In this document: piece after piece, positions 38,401-50,466 of the stretch | How the letters are laid out: each line of letters starts with the position of its first letter | How positions within the stretch are numbered: the first letter of the stretch is position 1 | Origin: Colletotrichum lupini | Lineage: Eukaryota > Ascomycota > Sordariomycetes > Glomerellales > Glomerellaceae | Reading direction: 5' to 3' | Assembly: GCF_023278565.1 (NCBI RefSeq) | Contig: NC_064677.1 | Span: 1,922,001 to 1,986,000, forward strand | Length of the DNA stretch: 64,000 bases | Notes under the pieces: generated by a model | The model's input: only the letters and a program-made list of their open reading frames with translations | Databases searched by the model: none | Told to the model about the DNA's origin: nothing | Program-made: the position numbers and the translations under genes

Positions 38401-41400
38401 CATGAGCAAGGGGCACTGTTGGCAACGAGGGTTCTGCGGGCTGGTCCTTCTTTAGCGAACGGTTCCCCTAGTGCTTTCGTCAGCTTTTGTGGTGTAGCAA
38501 CGGTTACACAGCGCCGTTATCGAGCAGGGGGGTGATGGTGCGTGGGTGCCTTTGGTGAAAGAGGCATGGTGCCAATGGGGACGTTCTGGGGGTATCGAAA
38601 AGGCAGCCGTTTGGGAAGACGTGCCGAGGAACAGCGCGTAGACGCGTCTAATCGAGGCAGTATAACACCTTTTTAGGCGGCGGCGGGCGATGGGAGGTAG
38701 GAGGACGGTACGCAGTAAGCCTTCGATATGAGTCGACGTTGGGCGACAGGTCTGAGGCGAGGGATGTGTCGGTGAGAGGGTTACACCTGACTGCTCACCT
38801 TGGGGGGCGTCGGGGCCGTCTGGGGGCCCCTTTGGGACCGCTGGCATGGGGTTTTTTTTGGACGGTTGGACAGGGGTTTGATGACATGGGTGGGAAGAGA
38901 GGCTGGGGGGTCCGCCGCTCTCTGAGCTCTGTCTGGCTCGGCATATGGATTGTGTGAATTTCTGTCTTTCCGGACCCTCGTCCGTTGACCGCACCTCGTC
39001 CGCGCCGCCGCTGCTGCTTCACCTCGCCGGCAGGTTTTGCAATGCAGGAGCATTGTCCTCCCCCGTCTGTTGCTCATGGGCTTGCAGCACGGATAGCCCG
39101 GTGTTCTGTAGATGCTTCGTAGCCGGGATTCACGTGGGAATAAGGGCGGCGACGCTTCGGTGGTACGGGTACAGATGCAGAGGACAGGGCAGGGCCTTGG
39201 GAGGAAGTTTTGGTGGTTCCGTTTCTGAGCTGTGGGCGTGCTGCCGGCCGGCTCTTGGGCGATGTACAGGGACATGATATGGCTGCCTTTGCTCCTCCCG
39301 GCAAAGGAGTGATCTGAGGTCAGGTCCATGTGAGGTGAGGTCAAGGGAATGTCAGAACTATGCGGGTTGAGGTAGTAGAAGGAATATTGAGAGTCGCTCG
39401 GAGCTCGGAAGTTGTTGGCGGAGCTTGGAGGGGGCGCGGTTCTAGTAGAAGCTGGAGGGGGATGTATCGCGAACGTATCGTGATGTCAATTAGTGTGGAC
39501 GAAGTAGAAGTATCTTGAAGGTCACGAATGTCACTGATGTATGTGAGACTATCGTCCCGCGTTGCGTGGATGCGTGGGTTGAGCTTTGAGCTTTTTTTGA
39601 AATCCAAGTGCTGCCTCATTGGGAATGGTAGTAATGTTTGTTTTTGGCAGCGTGGGTTACCTTACCTGGATTTGTCTAGGGTTGAGGAGGGTGTGTGTGT
39701 GTGCTCTCTGCGCGGAGGAGTTTGTGGGATGATGATGATAGTCTTGACGACAATGACTGGGGAAGGATATTGATATCCCGGATGTTTGCCGAGCATCCTG
39801 GGGAAGGACGACGAGAAGGCGGGCTTGATATCTGATGCTTGTAGATGCCTGCAGATACTTGATGGGTGTGTGTGGTTGTCTGTTCTTTTTGGTTTGGGGG
39901 CTCATGTTTGTGAGACTTTTGGATTTTCAGATATCAGGTTCCGTTTGTCTGCCTACGGGCATGTGAGGTCTCTGAGGAGGATCAGCGGGTGGCACTAGGA
40001 TTTGCGAATTTTGATGATGTGAGCCAGCCGTTACGCGCGTATTAGACTTGTCTGTCTGGGGATCAACCTTGTGTCTCTTGTGGCGTGTGTATCCCTTTCG
40101 AGTCAGACAGGCGTGAGATCAGAACGGGGAGAATATGACAAGCAGAGAGGCGAGGCACGCGTTAGACGATCAGGCGGTTGATGGCGCCATCTAGGTTGGA
40201 CATTGTAAGAGAGAGACAGAGACCCAGATCCGTCACGCCCCAACGGCCGAGAGATGGATAGACTGGAGAAGGCTCGGAGGTAAGAAGACGCAGAGACGGA
40301 GTGGGATGCTGTACTCCATGTGGATGTGTATGCGTGTGAGATGTCGGCTAGGGGGCATGTTCACCGGTATGGGGATACGTTGTGGAGCAACGGGGAGCTT
40401 GTGTGGGTATTTGGGAAACTGTGGGAACGGTGGACAGCTTTTCTTGGGGTTTGCGATAGGGAGTTCCGTCCTTGTTGGAAGTATGCTTAGCAGAGCGCAG
40501 TCTGCTCTTCGCCGGGTAATCTTGTGTCTCTCCCTGGCGTTTTGACTCGAGTGGTCTCGGCGGACTTCTGGTTGATGCTCGAGGAGGGGAAGAGCCCGCT
40601 GCATAGAGCTTGGGGGGGTGCGCAGTCGTTCCAAAGTGGAGATCATGGACGAGGTTTCCCGTGCGTTGGGCCATTGGAGAACTCGGCTGGCAAGACGTGA
40701 CATGATGTCTGATAGTTGAGGATCGAAGATGGGAATGGTGGATCACGGTGCTCCATGAGCTCGCGTGGGAGGCCGTTGAACGCATGGCTCTTTGGTACGT
40801 TTTCATTCTTAGTCTGCAAGATGCTAGAGGGACGTGGTCCGAGATAGAGAGGGGTTTCTGCCCAGATCGATACACACCCGTCTATCCTCGTCCTCTCCGC
40901 CTGGGAGTCCCCATGCTTTGTGGCATAATGGCGTAGCTTGAGGAAACGCGCATGTGAAATGAGCCAGCCGAGGTGGCTCAGCAATGCTACTGCAGACATT
41001 ATCTGGATACTCACCAAAAGTTCGCGTATCTATCTGTCTTTACAGTTTATCTAGCTTTTCCCTTGGAGATGTCGACATTGATCCGTAGCGTTGGGGCCCG
41101 CATTCGAGGCAACAGAGGGGGACATTAGGGAGGAATAGACTCGGGCGATCAATGTATTCGGTGCGCTTAATCTTGCGTTTTCCTACCTTACGTTGATAGC
41201 CGGATACGCCAAGGTTTTCTGACATCCCAAATGCCGTTGCCGAGCGATATTGACGAGATGCGGAGGAGATGAGCTGTCGCATAGCATGTTTGGGTCTGCT
41301 GTGTACTTGTGGCCCTGTGGGAGATGAGATGCCATGGTTCATGGGTGTCTATACAGATGAACTCGCGGTCCAACTCTGTGGGCGGCGGGCTTCCTAAAAA

Positions 41401-43500
41401 CAAGGACCGGGACGGCGGAACCGGAGGGTTTTCCATCACTCCCCCCCAAGATGATGTGGTATGATCGCGGTGGGCTCAGTGGGAAAGGCTGTGGGATCGT
41501 TGGTGAAGCATGTAGATTGCGACCTTGAGGGCATTGTGTCCTCTTCGCCGTTATGGATGGGCCCATGGGTATGTCTGCTCGCGTGTCTGACTTTGTGGCA
41601 GAGAGTACTGCTCCCAGCCTCATCCTCGTGGTTCTAGCACTGAGAGTATTGTGGCAAGCTACAGTTTTGCGTTTGCCCATTGTGGATTTTCTTCTGAAGC
41701 ATCTCTGGCCGCGCGGCTGGTGTAGACGAATGTTGCTGCCGGGTGCTGTATACCTGGAGTGTGGTTTCGCTAAGATATCGCGGTCATGGCACCTTCGGCC
41801 GTTATCCTGATGGGAATAGCTTCCGATCGAAATCCGGCGTATGGCCCGGCGGCCGGCCGGGTTTGATTTTCATGTCCAACTGTTTCAGCAACACGTCTCG
41901 AGGGCATCAGCGAACAATGAGGCCAAGAGTGCACAATGTCTGAGGGTGCGGCAACACACAATCCAACGGGCAAGTTTGCCTACGTAAGTTGACGCGTTGG
42001 CGTGTTTCGTTTGAGCGACGACGACGAGTAGGGGAGATTAAACGGAGTCTTGTGTAGATGGAGGTCTCTACTCCCCCATCGGCAACGAGTCTAGCGGGGA
42101 TGAGGGATCATGGGGAGGTTAGGGAAGCGGACTATGGCTGGGATCATGGGTTGAGGATTTTTTGGGTGATGCTCGGTTCGATGGCCTGCTGTGGTTACGC
42201 TCATCGACGGGATGTGGAGCCCACGATGTTGGAGGAGGGGCGGATGTTGGCGTGTAAGAGTGATACCGGGGGTGTGGAACGTGGATTCGTCTTTTGGCGA
42301 GAAGAAAAAAGAGGGATATGTTTGAGAGTTATTAATGTCTTGAAGACTTTCTTTGGGTCAACGGTCGACGATGTGGGTTTTCGGAGCATTTTTTGATGAC
42401 GGTTGGGATTGGACTCGGGGGCTTTGATTGATGAAGTGTGGCTAACGGAATAAGAACATCGACGGACGTTTAGGTTTAATGAGAAGATCAGAGGGTGTTC
42501 ATGTAGGCTGGATGGGGGTCAATGGGTCATTGAGTTTTGGGATAGTTGGGGTTTATCAAAAAAGACCAGGCTAGTTGGTCCCTGAAACTGTTGGTTTGGA
42601 TATTGCAAAAAGAAGGGTCATGTTTGCTTTTTGGATCGGATGGCAGAAGTTTGTCCTCGGAGTATTTTTACTTTCTTCTTTTAGAAAGGGGGCGGAAGGC
42701 GAAAAAGAAAGATCCTAGACCTGGTCTAGACCTCGAGCAGCAGAGTTGGATCCTTGCGGGAGTTGTGAGATGGAAACAAGAGGGATGACTCGGATGGACT
42801 GATGATGTGCTGACTCGAATGGGATCTTTTGTTCATGTTGCAATAGCCGGACTGGTATGGTGAAGGTTTGTCGATTTTTGGACTTTGCTTTTTGGGGAAC
42901 TCGACGCGAAGTATGTGAAAGGTGACGGATCGAGCGGTGCCGATCGAGATACATTGTTTGCTCGTCGATACAGACACTCCGTCGGAACAAACCAGCTCAA
43001 GGTGGGATTAGAGAGTTTCATGGTGGACTTCACGTCATGGTGGAACTCTGACTTGTCTGCGATGAATTGAGTCGAGCTGCGTTGGTGTAAGACAGTCTGG
43101 AAAGAAGACATGCTTGCATACTCATGTGTGATATTGATGGCTTGGAAGCAGTCGGTGCCTGGGTTGCCTTTTGGGTCGAGGAAGATGGAGAAGACAACAG
43201 GAGAGCTTCGATGTCTAATTTCCTGGCTTGCCCAGAGTCAACCTGTGACTGTATGGATTGCTCGACTTGTTGCTGGTTCTTTCAAAGCTGTAGTCTCTAG
43301 ATGTTAACCATGAAGTCTTTGAAGGGATGCCTCTGTCACATTTAATACGCGTTGCTGCGGCTCTTTGTGTCACGGGTGCTGAGTTCGAGCATGTCCCATA
43401 TCGAACAACCTGGAGCACTTCTGTAGACTTGCCCTTGTAGATATGGCCCAACTTGAATATGAACCTTGATCTGGGCCTTTGGAGTTGAAAGACGAGATGT
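38401..43500. other. Gene-free stretch with C-poor + strand
   Basis: No supported gene. The + strand is visibly G- and T-rich and C-poor, most clearly at 39300-40600 and 42000-42950, so the minus strand is C/A-rich. A leader of a minus-strand gene could give this skew, but no minus-strand gene is found to the left. Longest frames are about 185 codons without known motifs. Confidence 0.45.
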
Positions 43501-46465
43501 GATCAGTCTGTGATCGAAGTACTCTTGCTTAAAGAAGCCGTCGCGGCCAGATGGTAGAACCTACAAGTCCTGACGAATGACAAACGCAGAGAGTCTGTTT
43601 CGAACATGTGGCAGAAACCACGTCTTCGAAGCAGTGGTGTTTATACTCAGCCCAGCCATGTTGCGGTAGTAGTCAACATCGAAGCAACGTATTCGGCCGA
43701 GATGCCGATTGTGCTGGTTGAAGCCCTAAAGAATTTCTTGAACCCAGAGTCCCTCGCTGTATACCATTAGTTCCAGTTTCGAAGGGTTGCTGACGCAGCG
43801 GCAGTTCATCTCGTGGGAGTATCTTCTCTGCAGCAGCCAGGACTCGACTCGGGGCCGCTTTGATTTCTTTGGTTCCAGCGCTTTGTCTGCTAAATGCTTC
43901 TTTCGAATCGAACAGAAGTCGCCAACTGTTGATCGATGTGCGGCTGAAAGCCTACCGCGTCTGTCTGCAAGTGCCCGGGAGGCGGAGCTCTAGTGTCTGC
44001 CTTTGTGAGATCGATGAATGGCTTCTTGGCACTCCCTAGTCAGGCGCATGAGAAGTTGCTTCACACTCCCTAGATCCCTTTAATACGTATACCTTGTTGA
44101 ATACCAGGCGAAGAAGGGAGACTTCCAGATGCCTAGGGAGATGAAGCTGACAATCACTAGTCCTCCATCTTCAGCCTCTTCCCGACTACTTTCTCCTTTC
44201 CTTGATGACTTCTTCAACAATCAGTCATGATGGCAGGTGTCAATCCCATAGCCACGGACGTACTGTAGAGGGGAGAGGCCCTGACTTTGTGTTCAGCTTC
44301 AGCACTGCACAAGGCACGTTGACTTCCCTGGCATGGTCGATGGTTGGTTTAGAATATAGATGTGACGATGTGGTCATGCTCTCTAAATAGGCAATCTTAG
44401 TACGTGAAGAAGTGTCACAGATCAGGCTGTTATGCCCTAGGTCTGGGCTGAGGACGCTCACCCGTGGTGGTGATCAGCTAACGACAAGTCGCGGGCTAGA
44501 GATAGAAGCGCGAGAAACTCGATTGCGGTCTGTCCAGTAAGCTAGGGAATGTATCATGTGACTTAGACTTCTAGAAGGTATGCAAACGGTAGGGAAAATA
44601 AATCCATGCTATGAATGCAGCCTCCCGATCCAGTATCCAGATATCTCAGAGGCCACTACCTGCGGCAGTGGTCGCCCGAGGGCAACGTAGTGCTTGGTCA
44701 AGTTTCCAAATCCAATTTGAACATCACCGTCGCAATGACTACTAGATCTTTTTGAGTGCCTTGGGCAATTGAGTTGCTCTGGCGGTGTGTTCGATGACAG
44801 CTAACTGTCACTCTCTATCCAAGTCAAAGCCAAAGTTGCGGATCTTCGAAGATTCCCGTTCAACTTTTTATGACTCCGAGCACTGGAGCTCTCTCAACAC
44901 GGTTGTAAATCAAGCTTGGAGACCAGCCTACACAGTCGTTTGGACGAAGCGGCCAACTCTGATACCACGAACGGGGATTGATCTGACTTCTGCGTTAAAC
45001 TTCCCGTACTGACACCCAACCCTATGTCCAAGGTGACGGTGAAATGACTACTGGCCTAGCACAGAGATCCTCGAACATTGACCAGCTGTGTAGATGTTCC
45101 AGGCAGTTCTGTTAGTATTTAGCGGACAGATAGCTGTTCACCAAAGTTGCCTTTACAGATAGACCGGAGTGAAAGAAGCTCGTAGGCATATGCGAAGACC
45201 GTTGTTCATCCCTCGCCAACTACGTGTACGGAGGCTACTCAATTCGCATCTCAATGGTCAACTAACCTCAAGACCTGCCTATCGTTCTGTATGGAGTTGC
45301 CTGCGCGAGCGTCAAGTTGACAACGACGTCGATCTGACTAAAGCCATCCAGGTGTCAGGCTATAAGGGTGGGAGTAGGGAAACTCTGATGACAGTAGACG
45401 GAGCATGGAACTTAATCTCTATCATTACACGCTCAAGAGCCCAATAACTAGCACATGAAAGATACAAATTCAATTTATGGCTTCTAGGACCTCTTGTCAA
45501 GGTTCGGAGTATGAGAAAGCCTGGAGGCTGACGATGCTGGGACTCTGCCGAGGGAGACTATCCACTCACTATCCTCTCGATGATATCCGTTCCTCATCGT
45601 TATGCCCATGTATCAAGAACGCTGCCAGATCGCCCCGGTTAGATGCCTGGGCGTACATGGCCAACTTCAGAGAGAATAGTCACCCGCCCTTCTGACATCT
45701 ACGGATAACTCCAGAGATATCAACAAAGCGCACCTAATTCTGACCATCGCTAGCATGCGAATAATTTACCACAAAAACAGTACTCACTTATGGACCTATA
45801 CATTCAAACACGGAATCTCTCTACCTTCATAGCCTACTTCGTACACTATCTTTCGGTTCGTTTTCGTCTCTGCGGCGGAACACTCCGTAGCCTCATCATT
45901 GCCGCATTCGTTGTGAATTCCTCGGTAGATACTGGAGCTCGCCCGTGGTCAAGCACTCGCAATGACGCAGTAGTTGTCATGATATTTAGTCAAGCAGAGT
46001 CCGAGATTCATAACCAGGCGGGAGTAACTCGCGCTCTGGCGCCTTTGGCTCGTTGTTGAGCCACTTCAGGGTCTTGAGAATCGTCTAGGTGCTGTATACT
46101 TCCACCTGGAAGATTAGACACGATTCGGGTACGCCCTGCCCTTGAAGTTGTCCTTGTGAGTTTGCGATTTTCTTTGACTTGACTGGCCCCTTTTGCAATA
46201 AGAAAATAGTCCCGTATAGTTTTAGGAGAGTTTACGATCAACTACGCATACGAGTGCACTCTCTTTAGATTTCAAAGAGCTAGTTGCGATCTACGCAACT
46301 GCGGTTGCGGTGAGTTGACGATGGAAGGTGGGAGCAATCCGAACACAGGCTCCTATACGATGCTTCGATTCGCGGGAATTAATAAGTTCAACTCAAAAGT
46401 TACTGCTCTACATCTAAAATCTACGTAAATCTATCTTTACTTTACCCCGTTTCCCCCTTCTCAAC
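43501..46465. other. Gene-free stretch before the broken secreted-protein gene
   Basis: Slightly more AT-rich than the flanks; only frames below 95 codons and no family recognised. The last 100 bases before 46466 are A/T/C-rich and end in a C/T run with CAAC before the ATG, as in a fungal promoter and leader. Confidence 0.45.
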
Positions 46466-46735
46466 ATGAAGTTCACCACCGTCCTCTTCGCTCTTGGCGT
46501 CGTCGGCTTCTAGTCGATGGAGCTCATCAGTGAAGACCCGCTGTGTAAGTACGAGAAGCTCAGCGTCGAGGCCTGGTACAACTGCAACGATACCAACAGC
46601 GGCAGCGACCCTTAAAAGGACTCGGACTGCGACTTGCCCTGCGCGCGGGCGGGGAGAAACGAGGGGGCAAAGTTCAAGCACGTTAGCAAAAACGGGGGTG
46701 GCGACAGATGCGCCCTGCAGTGCTATCTTAAGTGA
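46466..46735 (+). pseudogene. Small cysteine-rich secreted protein gene, two in-frame stops
   Basis: A 90-codon frame runs from an ATG with CAAC context (46466) to TGA (46733-46735). It starts with a typical signal-peptide core (MKFTTVLFALGVVGF). The frame is broken by TAG at 46511-46513 (codon 16) and TAA at 46613-46615 (codon 50), with no frameshift. Downstream, the frame carries six cysteines (DPLC, YNC, DC, LPC, RC, QC) and ends QCYLK, a layout common in small secreted fungal proteins including effectors. Both stops are of the kind made by C-to-T change at CpA, which fits RIP or ordinary transition decay. No GT-AG intron removes either stop while keeping the cysteine frame. The family is not recognised; function is unknown. 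Read-through, RNA editing or a sequencing error are less likely alternatives. Confidence 0.6.
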
Positions 46736-48097
46736 AGTGTGAGAAAATCAATGTCTGGAGAGCATGGGAGATCAAGATGATGGGAGTGGACGAGCAGAAG
46801 GGAGGCGAGCAAAAGGGACTTGAACTTGGGAAAGACGATTGTATATGGCATTGGGAGGCGTTTGGACCGTTGGTTGTTGATAGACCCCATGACGGGGAAA
46901 TAGTAACTCAAGTTCAATGAGCCGAGTATCGAGGCTTTCATAACTAAGTCTCATCTTGCGAGCCTCCCATTATCTGGCAGCCGGAGGGCCGACAAAGCCC
47001 GGACCGGATGCGGCAGTCGTTGGGACCGAGTAAAGTGGACCATGCCGGGCCGTTGCGGATACCGTTACCCGGCTAAGACGGCACTTGCCTGAGGCCTCCT
47101 CTACCAGAAGCATGCAGTGGCGGCCAGAAACGGCTCAGCGCCCTCAGCCACACGGGCATAGGACTGCGGCCTCAAGAGCACAAGCCCGCCACTGCGCGAG
47201 CGTTGTTCCCGGGTGCTGCACCCTTCCAACGTTGAGTCTTACAACTACTCTGCATATCTTTCGCCCCCCTCTTAGCGTCAACAAAGAGACAATGCAACTC
47301 GGTCTTGAACTGGGTAGTCCCTCGGAGCCGACCCTTTTTGCCATCCCAACTCTGATGAAGAGTCACTGTAGTTGCTGGGATGGTGTGTCTCTGTTTTGTG
47401 AAGATCTAGATCCCATGAGTCACATGCGACCTCGATGGGTATCTCTCTGCAAGTCACCATCCTGGCGAGTCCAGGCAACGCGGCACCTGCAAGTGCAACC
47501 AAGGAATGCAAACAGATTTCATTCACTGCCTGCCGCGAGCGTGGATCGTTTCTCGTCTTCTAGGCTAGACCAATCGATTCCCATCCCGAGCCTGACAGGC
47601 TGACGGTAATTGGAGCTGCTGATGACGTTGACGTACATTCCCCCACACTCTTCTCTTTCGTTGCACTCGAACCGGTAGTCACCAGGCTAGAGCTGCTGCA
47701 ACGGTTCAATCACAGAGCCGCAAATCTCTTTAGTTCTTCTCATGGCAGAGGCCGTAGATTCATTCGCCACTCCAGGCAACTCTGCTGACCTCGGATTCCG
47801 ATTTAGTCGGACTTCCAGAGTCGACTACAAGGCTACAGTGGCGCGTACTCTTAGTTGGTCTATTATGCATAGTCCTTTTCTCTTGGATTGTATCTGACAT
47901 TAGGCACAAAGGCAAGGCAACGATCGCCTAACCAGGTACGCGGCTTATTCAAGTCCGGTTGCCTCAACTGAGTCTTATTTCAACCCGCAATTCACTGCTT
48001 CTGCCTTTTGGACCTAGTTCTGGGTATCTACTGCACAGTATATAAACAAGCAGGCGTCTGCATCTACCTTGTCGTTCCCTAATCCATCGCCACCAAG
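46736..48097. other. Intergenic region upstream of the BCS1-type gene
   Basis: No supported gene. Frames up to 172 codons (47085-47603) lack family motifs. The stretch 46960-47085 is dense in CGG/CCG triplets, and a TATA box lies at its right end (48039-48046). Confidence 0.45.
48039..48046 (+). promoter_or_regulatory. TATA box of the BCS1-type gene
   Basis: TATATAAA, about 52 bp before the ATG at 48098, followed by a C/T-rich leader ending CACCAAG-ATG. Spacing suits a short 5' UTR. Confidence 0.6.
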
Positions 48098-50180
48098 ATG
48101 ATAGACTTAGGCAAGATGGACTTCTCAACCCTCTTCAAGGGCAACCTGACCGCCATGGCGGAGAACATGACGGGCGGCCGGGGAGGCTACGGCGCGGGCA
48201 ACAGCAACAAGATGATGGAGTCCCTGCTGCCAATGCTGGGCGGGCAGTTCAACCCCGTCGTGCGCTCCCTGATGCTCCTGTACCAGATGATCGGCTCCAA
48301 CCTGGGCATCGACCCGACGCTGATCCTGACGCTCGCGGGCTTCTTCTGGGCCGCGAACCGCGTCGTCCGCCAGGCCTACGGCGCCGTCTTCCGCCTGATC
48401 CAGGATAACTTCATGAGCTCCATCCACGTCTCGAGCACCGACGAGATTTACACGCACATGATGAAGTGGCTGGCGCTCCAGCCGTTGATGGCAAGTTCCC
48501 GCTCGCTGACGGCCGAGACGGTCAGCAAGACGGCGTGGGAGGAGGAGGAGGAGCTCGAGGCCCTGCAGACGAGGACGATTGCCGGGAGCGGGAGCGGCGC
48601 GACTGAGTTTCTCAACTTTTCCAACCAAGAAGCCAAAGCTGTAAGTTCTGTCTCTACACAATGTCTGATACGTAACTAACACTGAGTAGCCCCCGCGATA
48701 CGTCCCTGCCGTCGGCGTCCACGGCTTCTGGTACAAGAAGCGCTACTTCCGCCTCCACCGCAAACAGCAGTCCGTCTTCGACGGCGAGTCCAACTACGGC
48801 ACCTTCCGCAAAGAAGAGGACCTCATCGTCTCGTGCTTCGGCCGCAACCCGGAACCCATCAAGGAGCTCCTCCGCTTCGTCAAAGAGTTCTACTACCAGG
48901 ACCACTACGCCCGCACGACCATCAAGCGGCCCAGCCCGGCGCCGATGCGCCGCTACGGAGGGCGGTATAACTGGAGCCAGGTCGCCAACCGGCCCGTCCG
49001 CCCCATGCGCACCGTCGTGCTCGACCCGCGGCAGAAGGCGCAGGTCATGGCCGACATGAACGAGTACCTCCACCCGGCGACGCCGCGGTGGTACGCGAAC
49101 CGCGGGATTCCGCTGCGGAGGGGGTATTTGTTCTATGGACCGCCCGGGACGGGCAAGACTTCGCTTTCGTTTGCGCTCGCTGGCGTGTTTGGGCTCGATA
49201 TCTTTGTGATTTCGCTGCTGGAGCCGACGTTGACGGAGGAGGATCTGGGGACGCTGTTTAACTCGCTGCCGCGTCGGTGCGTGGTGCTGCTGGAGGATAT
49301 CGACACCGCGGGCCTCGCTCGCGTCGAAGACGAGACGGAGACTGACGCCGCTGGTGGTGGTGGTGGTGCTCCCAACGGCACCAAAGACGGCGACTCCAAA
49401 CCCAACCGCAACAACTCCACGGACAACACCAAGGACGAAAGCAGCAAAAAGACGTCTTCGACAACGAACAAAGACGACTGGAAAGTCTCGGACCTCGCCC
49501 GCGCCCTGAAAAAGGAATCCAAGGACGACAAAAAGGGCATCTCCCTCTCGGGCCTCCTCAACGCCATCGACGGCGTCGCGTCCCAAGAAGGCCGCATCCT
49601 CGTCATGACGACCAACAAGCCCGAATCCCTCGACGAGGCCCTGATCCGCCCCGGACGCGTCGACCTGCAGGTCGGCTTCACCAACGCCACGCCCGCGCAG
49701 GCGACGGAGCTGTTCCAGCGCATGTACGAGGCCGACGGCGCGAGCCCGGCCAAGAGGGTCGACGGGCACGTCGCGCCGCCGACGAACCCCGCGCCGCCCA
49801 TCGTGATGAACGGGAACGGGAGCGCTTCCGGTTCTTCTTCGTCGTCGTCTCCGTCGACGCCTTTGCCTCTGCAGTCTTCCTTCGCCTCTCCAACAGAGAA
49901 AGTCTCCTCTCCATCGCCATCGTCGCCAGAGACGGACGCAGCGGCAGCACAAGCAGTAGAGAAGAACAAGCGCCACGAATTTGACGGCGAGGAGCTGGGA
50001 CGCATCGCCGACCAGTTTGGCGCCCTGATCCCCGACGGCCTCTTCAGCCCGGCCGAGATCCAGGGGTTCCTGCTGAAGCGGAAAAAGGATCCCCGACGGG
50101 CGCTGCGGGAGACGGCGGCGTGGGTGGAGGGGATGCGGCAGCAGAAGGAGAACAAGACCAAGGTGCTCAGGGTGCAGTGA
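48098..50180 (+). CDS. BCS1-type AAA ATPase
   Basis: Two exons, 48098-48640 and 48690-50180, joined across a 49-bp intron with GTAAGT donor, CTAAC branch and TAG acceptor; 677 residues. The BCS1 family are AAA ATPases of the inner mitochondrial membrane; yeast Bcs1 translocates the Rieske protein into complex III. The N-terminal half has hydrophobic segments near residues 60-100 and a BCS1-N-like region. The AAA module has Walker A GPPGTGKT (331-338), Walker B VVLLEDID (379-386), a sensor stretch MTTNKPE (about 487-493) and RPGRVD (about 500). About 70 low-complexity residues rich in Gly, Asn, Asp and Lys are inserted between Walker B and the second helix, and a Ser/Pro-rich insert follows near 550-600. 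These inserts mark the fungal BCS1-like paralogues rather than the canonical short Bcs1 (about 450 residues), so its client may differ. An alternative start at 48116 is possible. Confidence 0.85.
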
Positions 50181-50466
50181 GGGTCTCTCTCTGTGTCCAT
50201 CTCGCCAACTTCTCCCTTCGCGATGGCTCTGACATGTACGTTTTGTGCGGTTATTGCCGCGTCTTAGCATTTCTCCTATTTGTAACGTCTGGGGGCAGGC
50301 CACGGAATACGGTAGCATAAGAGACGGGTATGGGATATATATCCGCGGGACCTAGTTTGTAAACAGAGCATAATGCGAACCTTACGCCAGTGATTCTCTT
50401 CTTCCACTTTGAGCCGCATTACTGTGATGACCCCTAGGTCGAGAATTCCGGCATACCCCTATTACA
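50181..50466. other. Convergent 3' intergenic spacer
   Basis: The 286 bp between the stops of the BCS1-type gene (+) and the TFIIIC gene (-) must hold both 3' UTRs. It is AT-richer than the coding DNA. Confidence 0.6.

Noticed and set aside
47650..47720. tRNA-like B box (GGTTCGAGT on the minus strand)
   Set aside because: The flanking bases do not form a T-arm stem and no acceptor stem or A box is in place.
48654..50318. Minus-strand frames of 554 and 355 codons opposite the BCS1-type gene
   Set aside because: Antisense shadows of the AAA coding exon, Arg/Ser/Val-rich without a domain.
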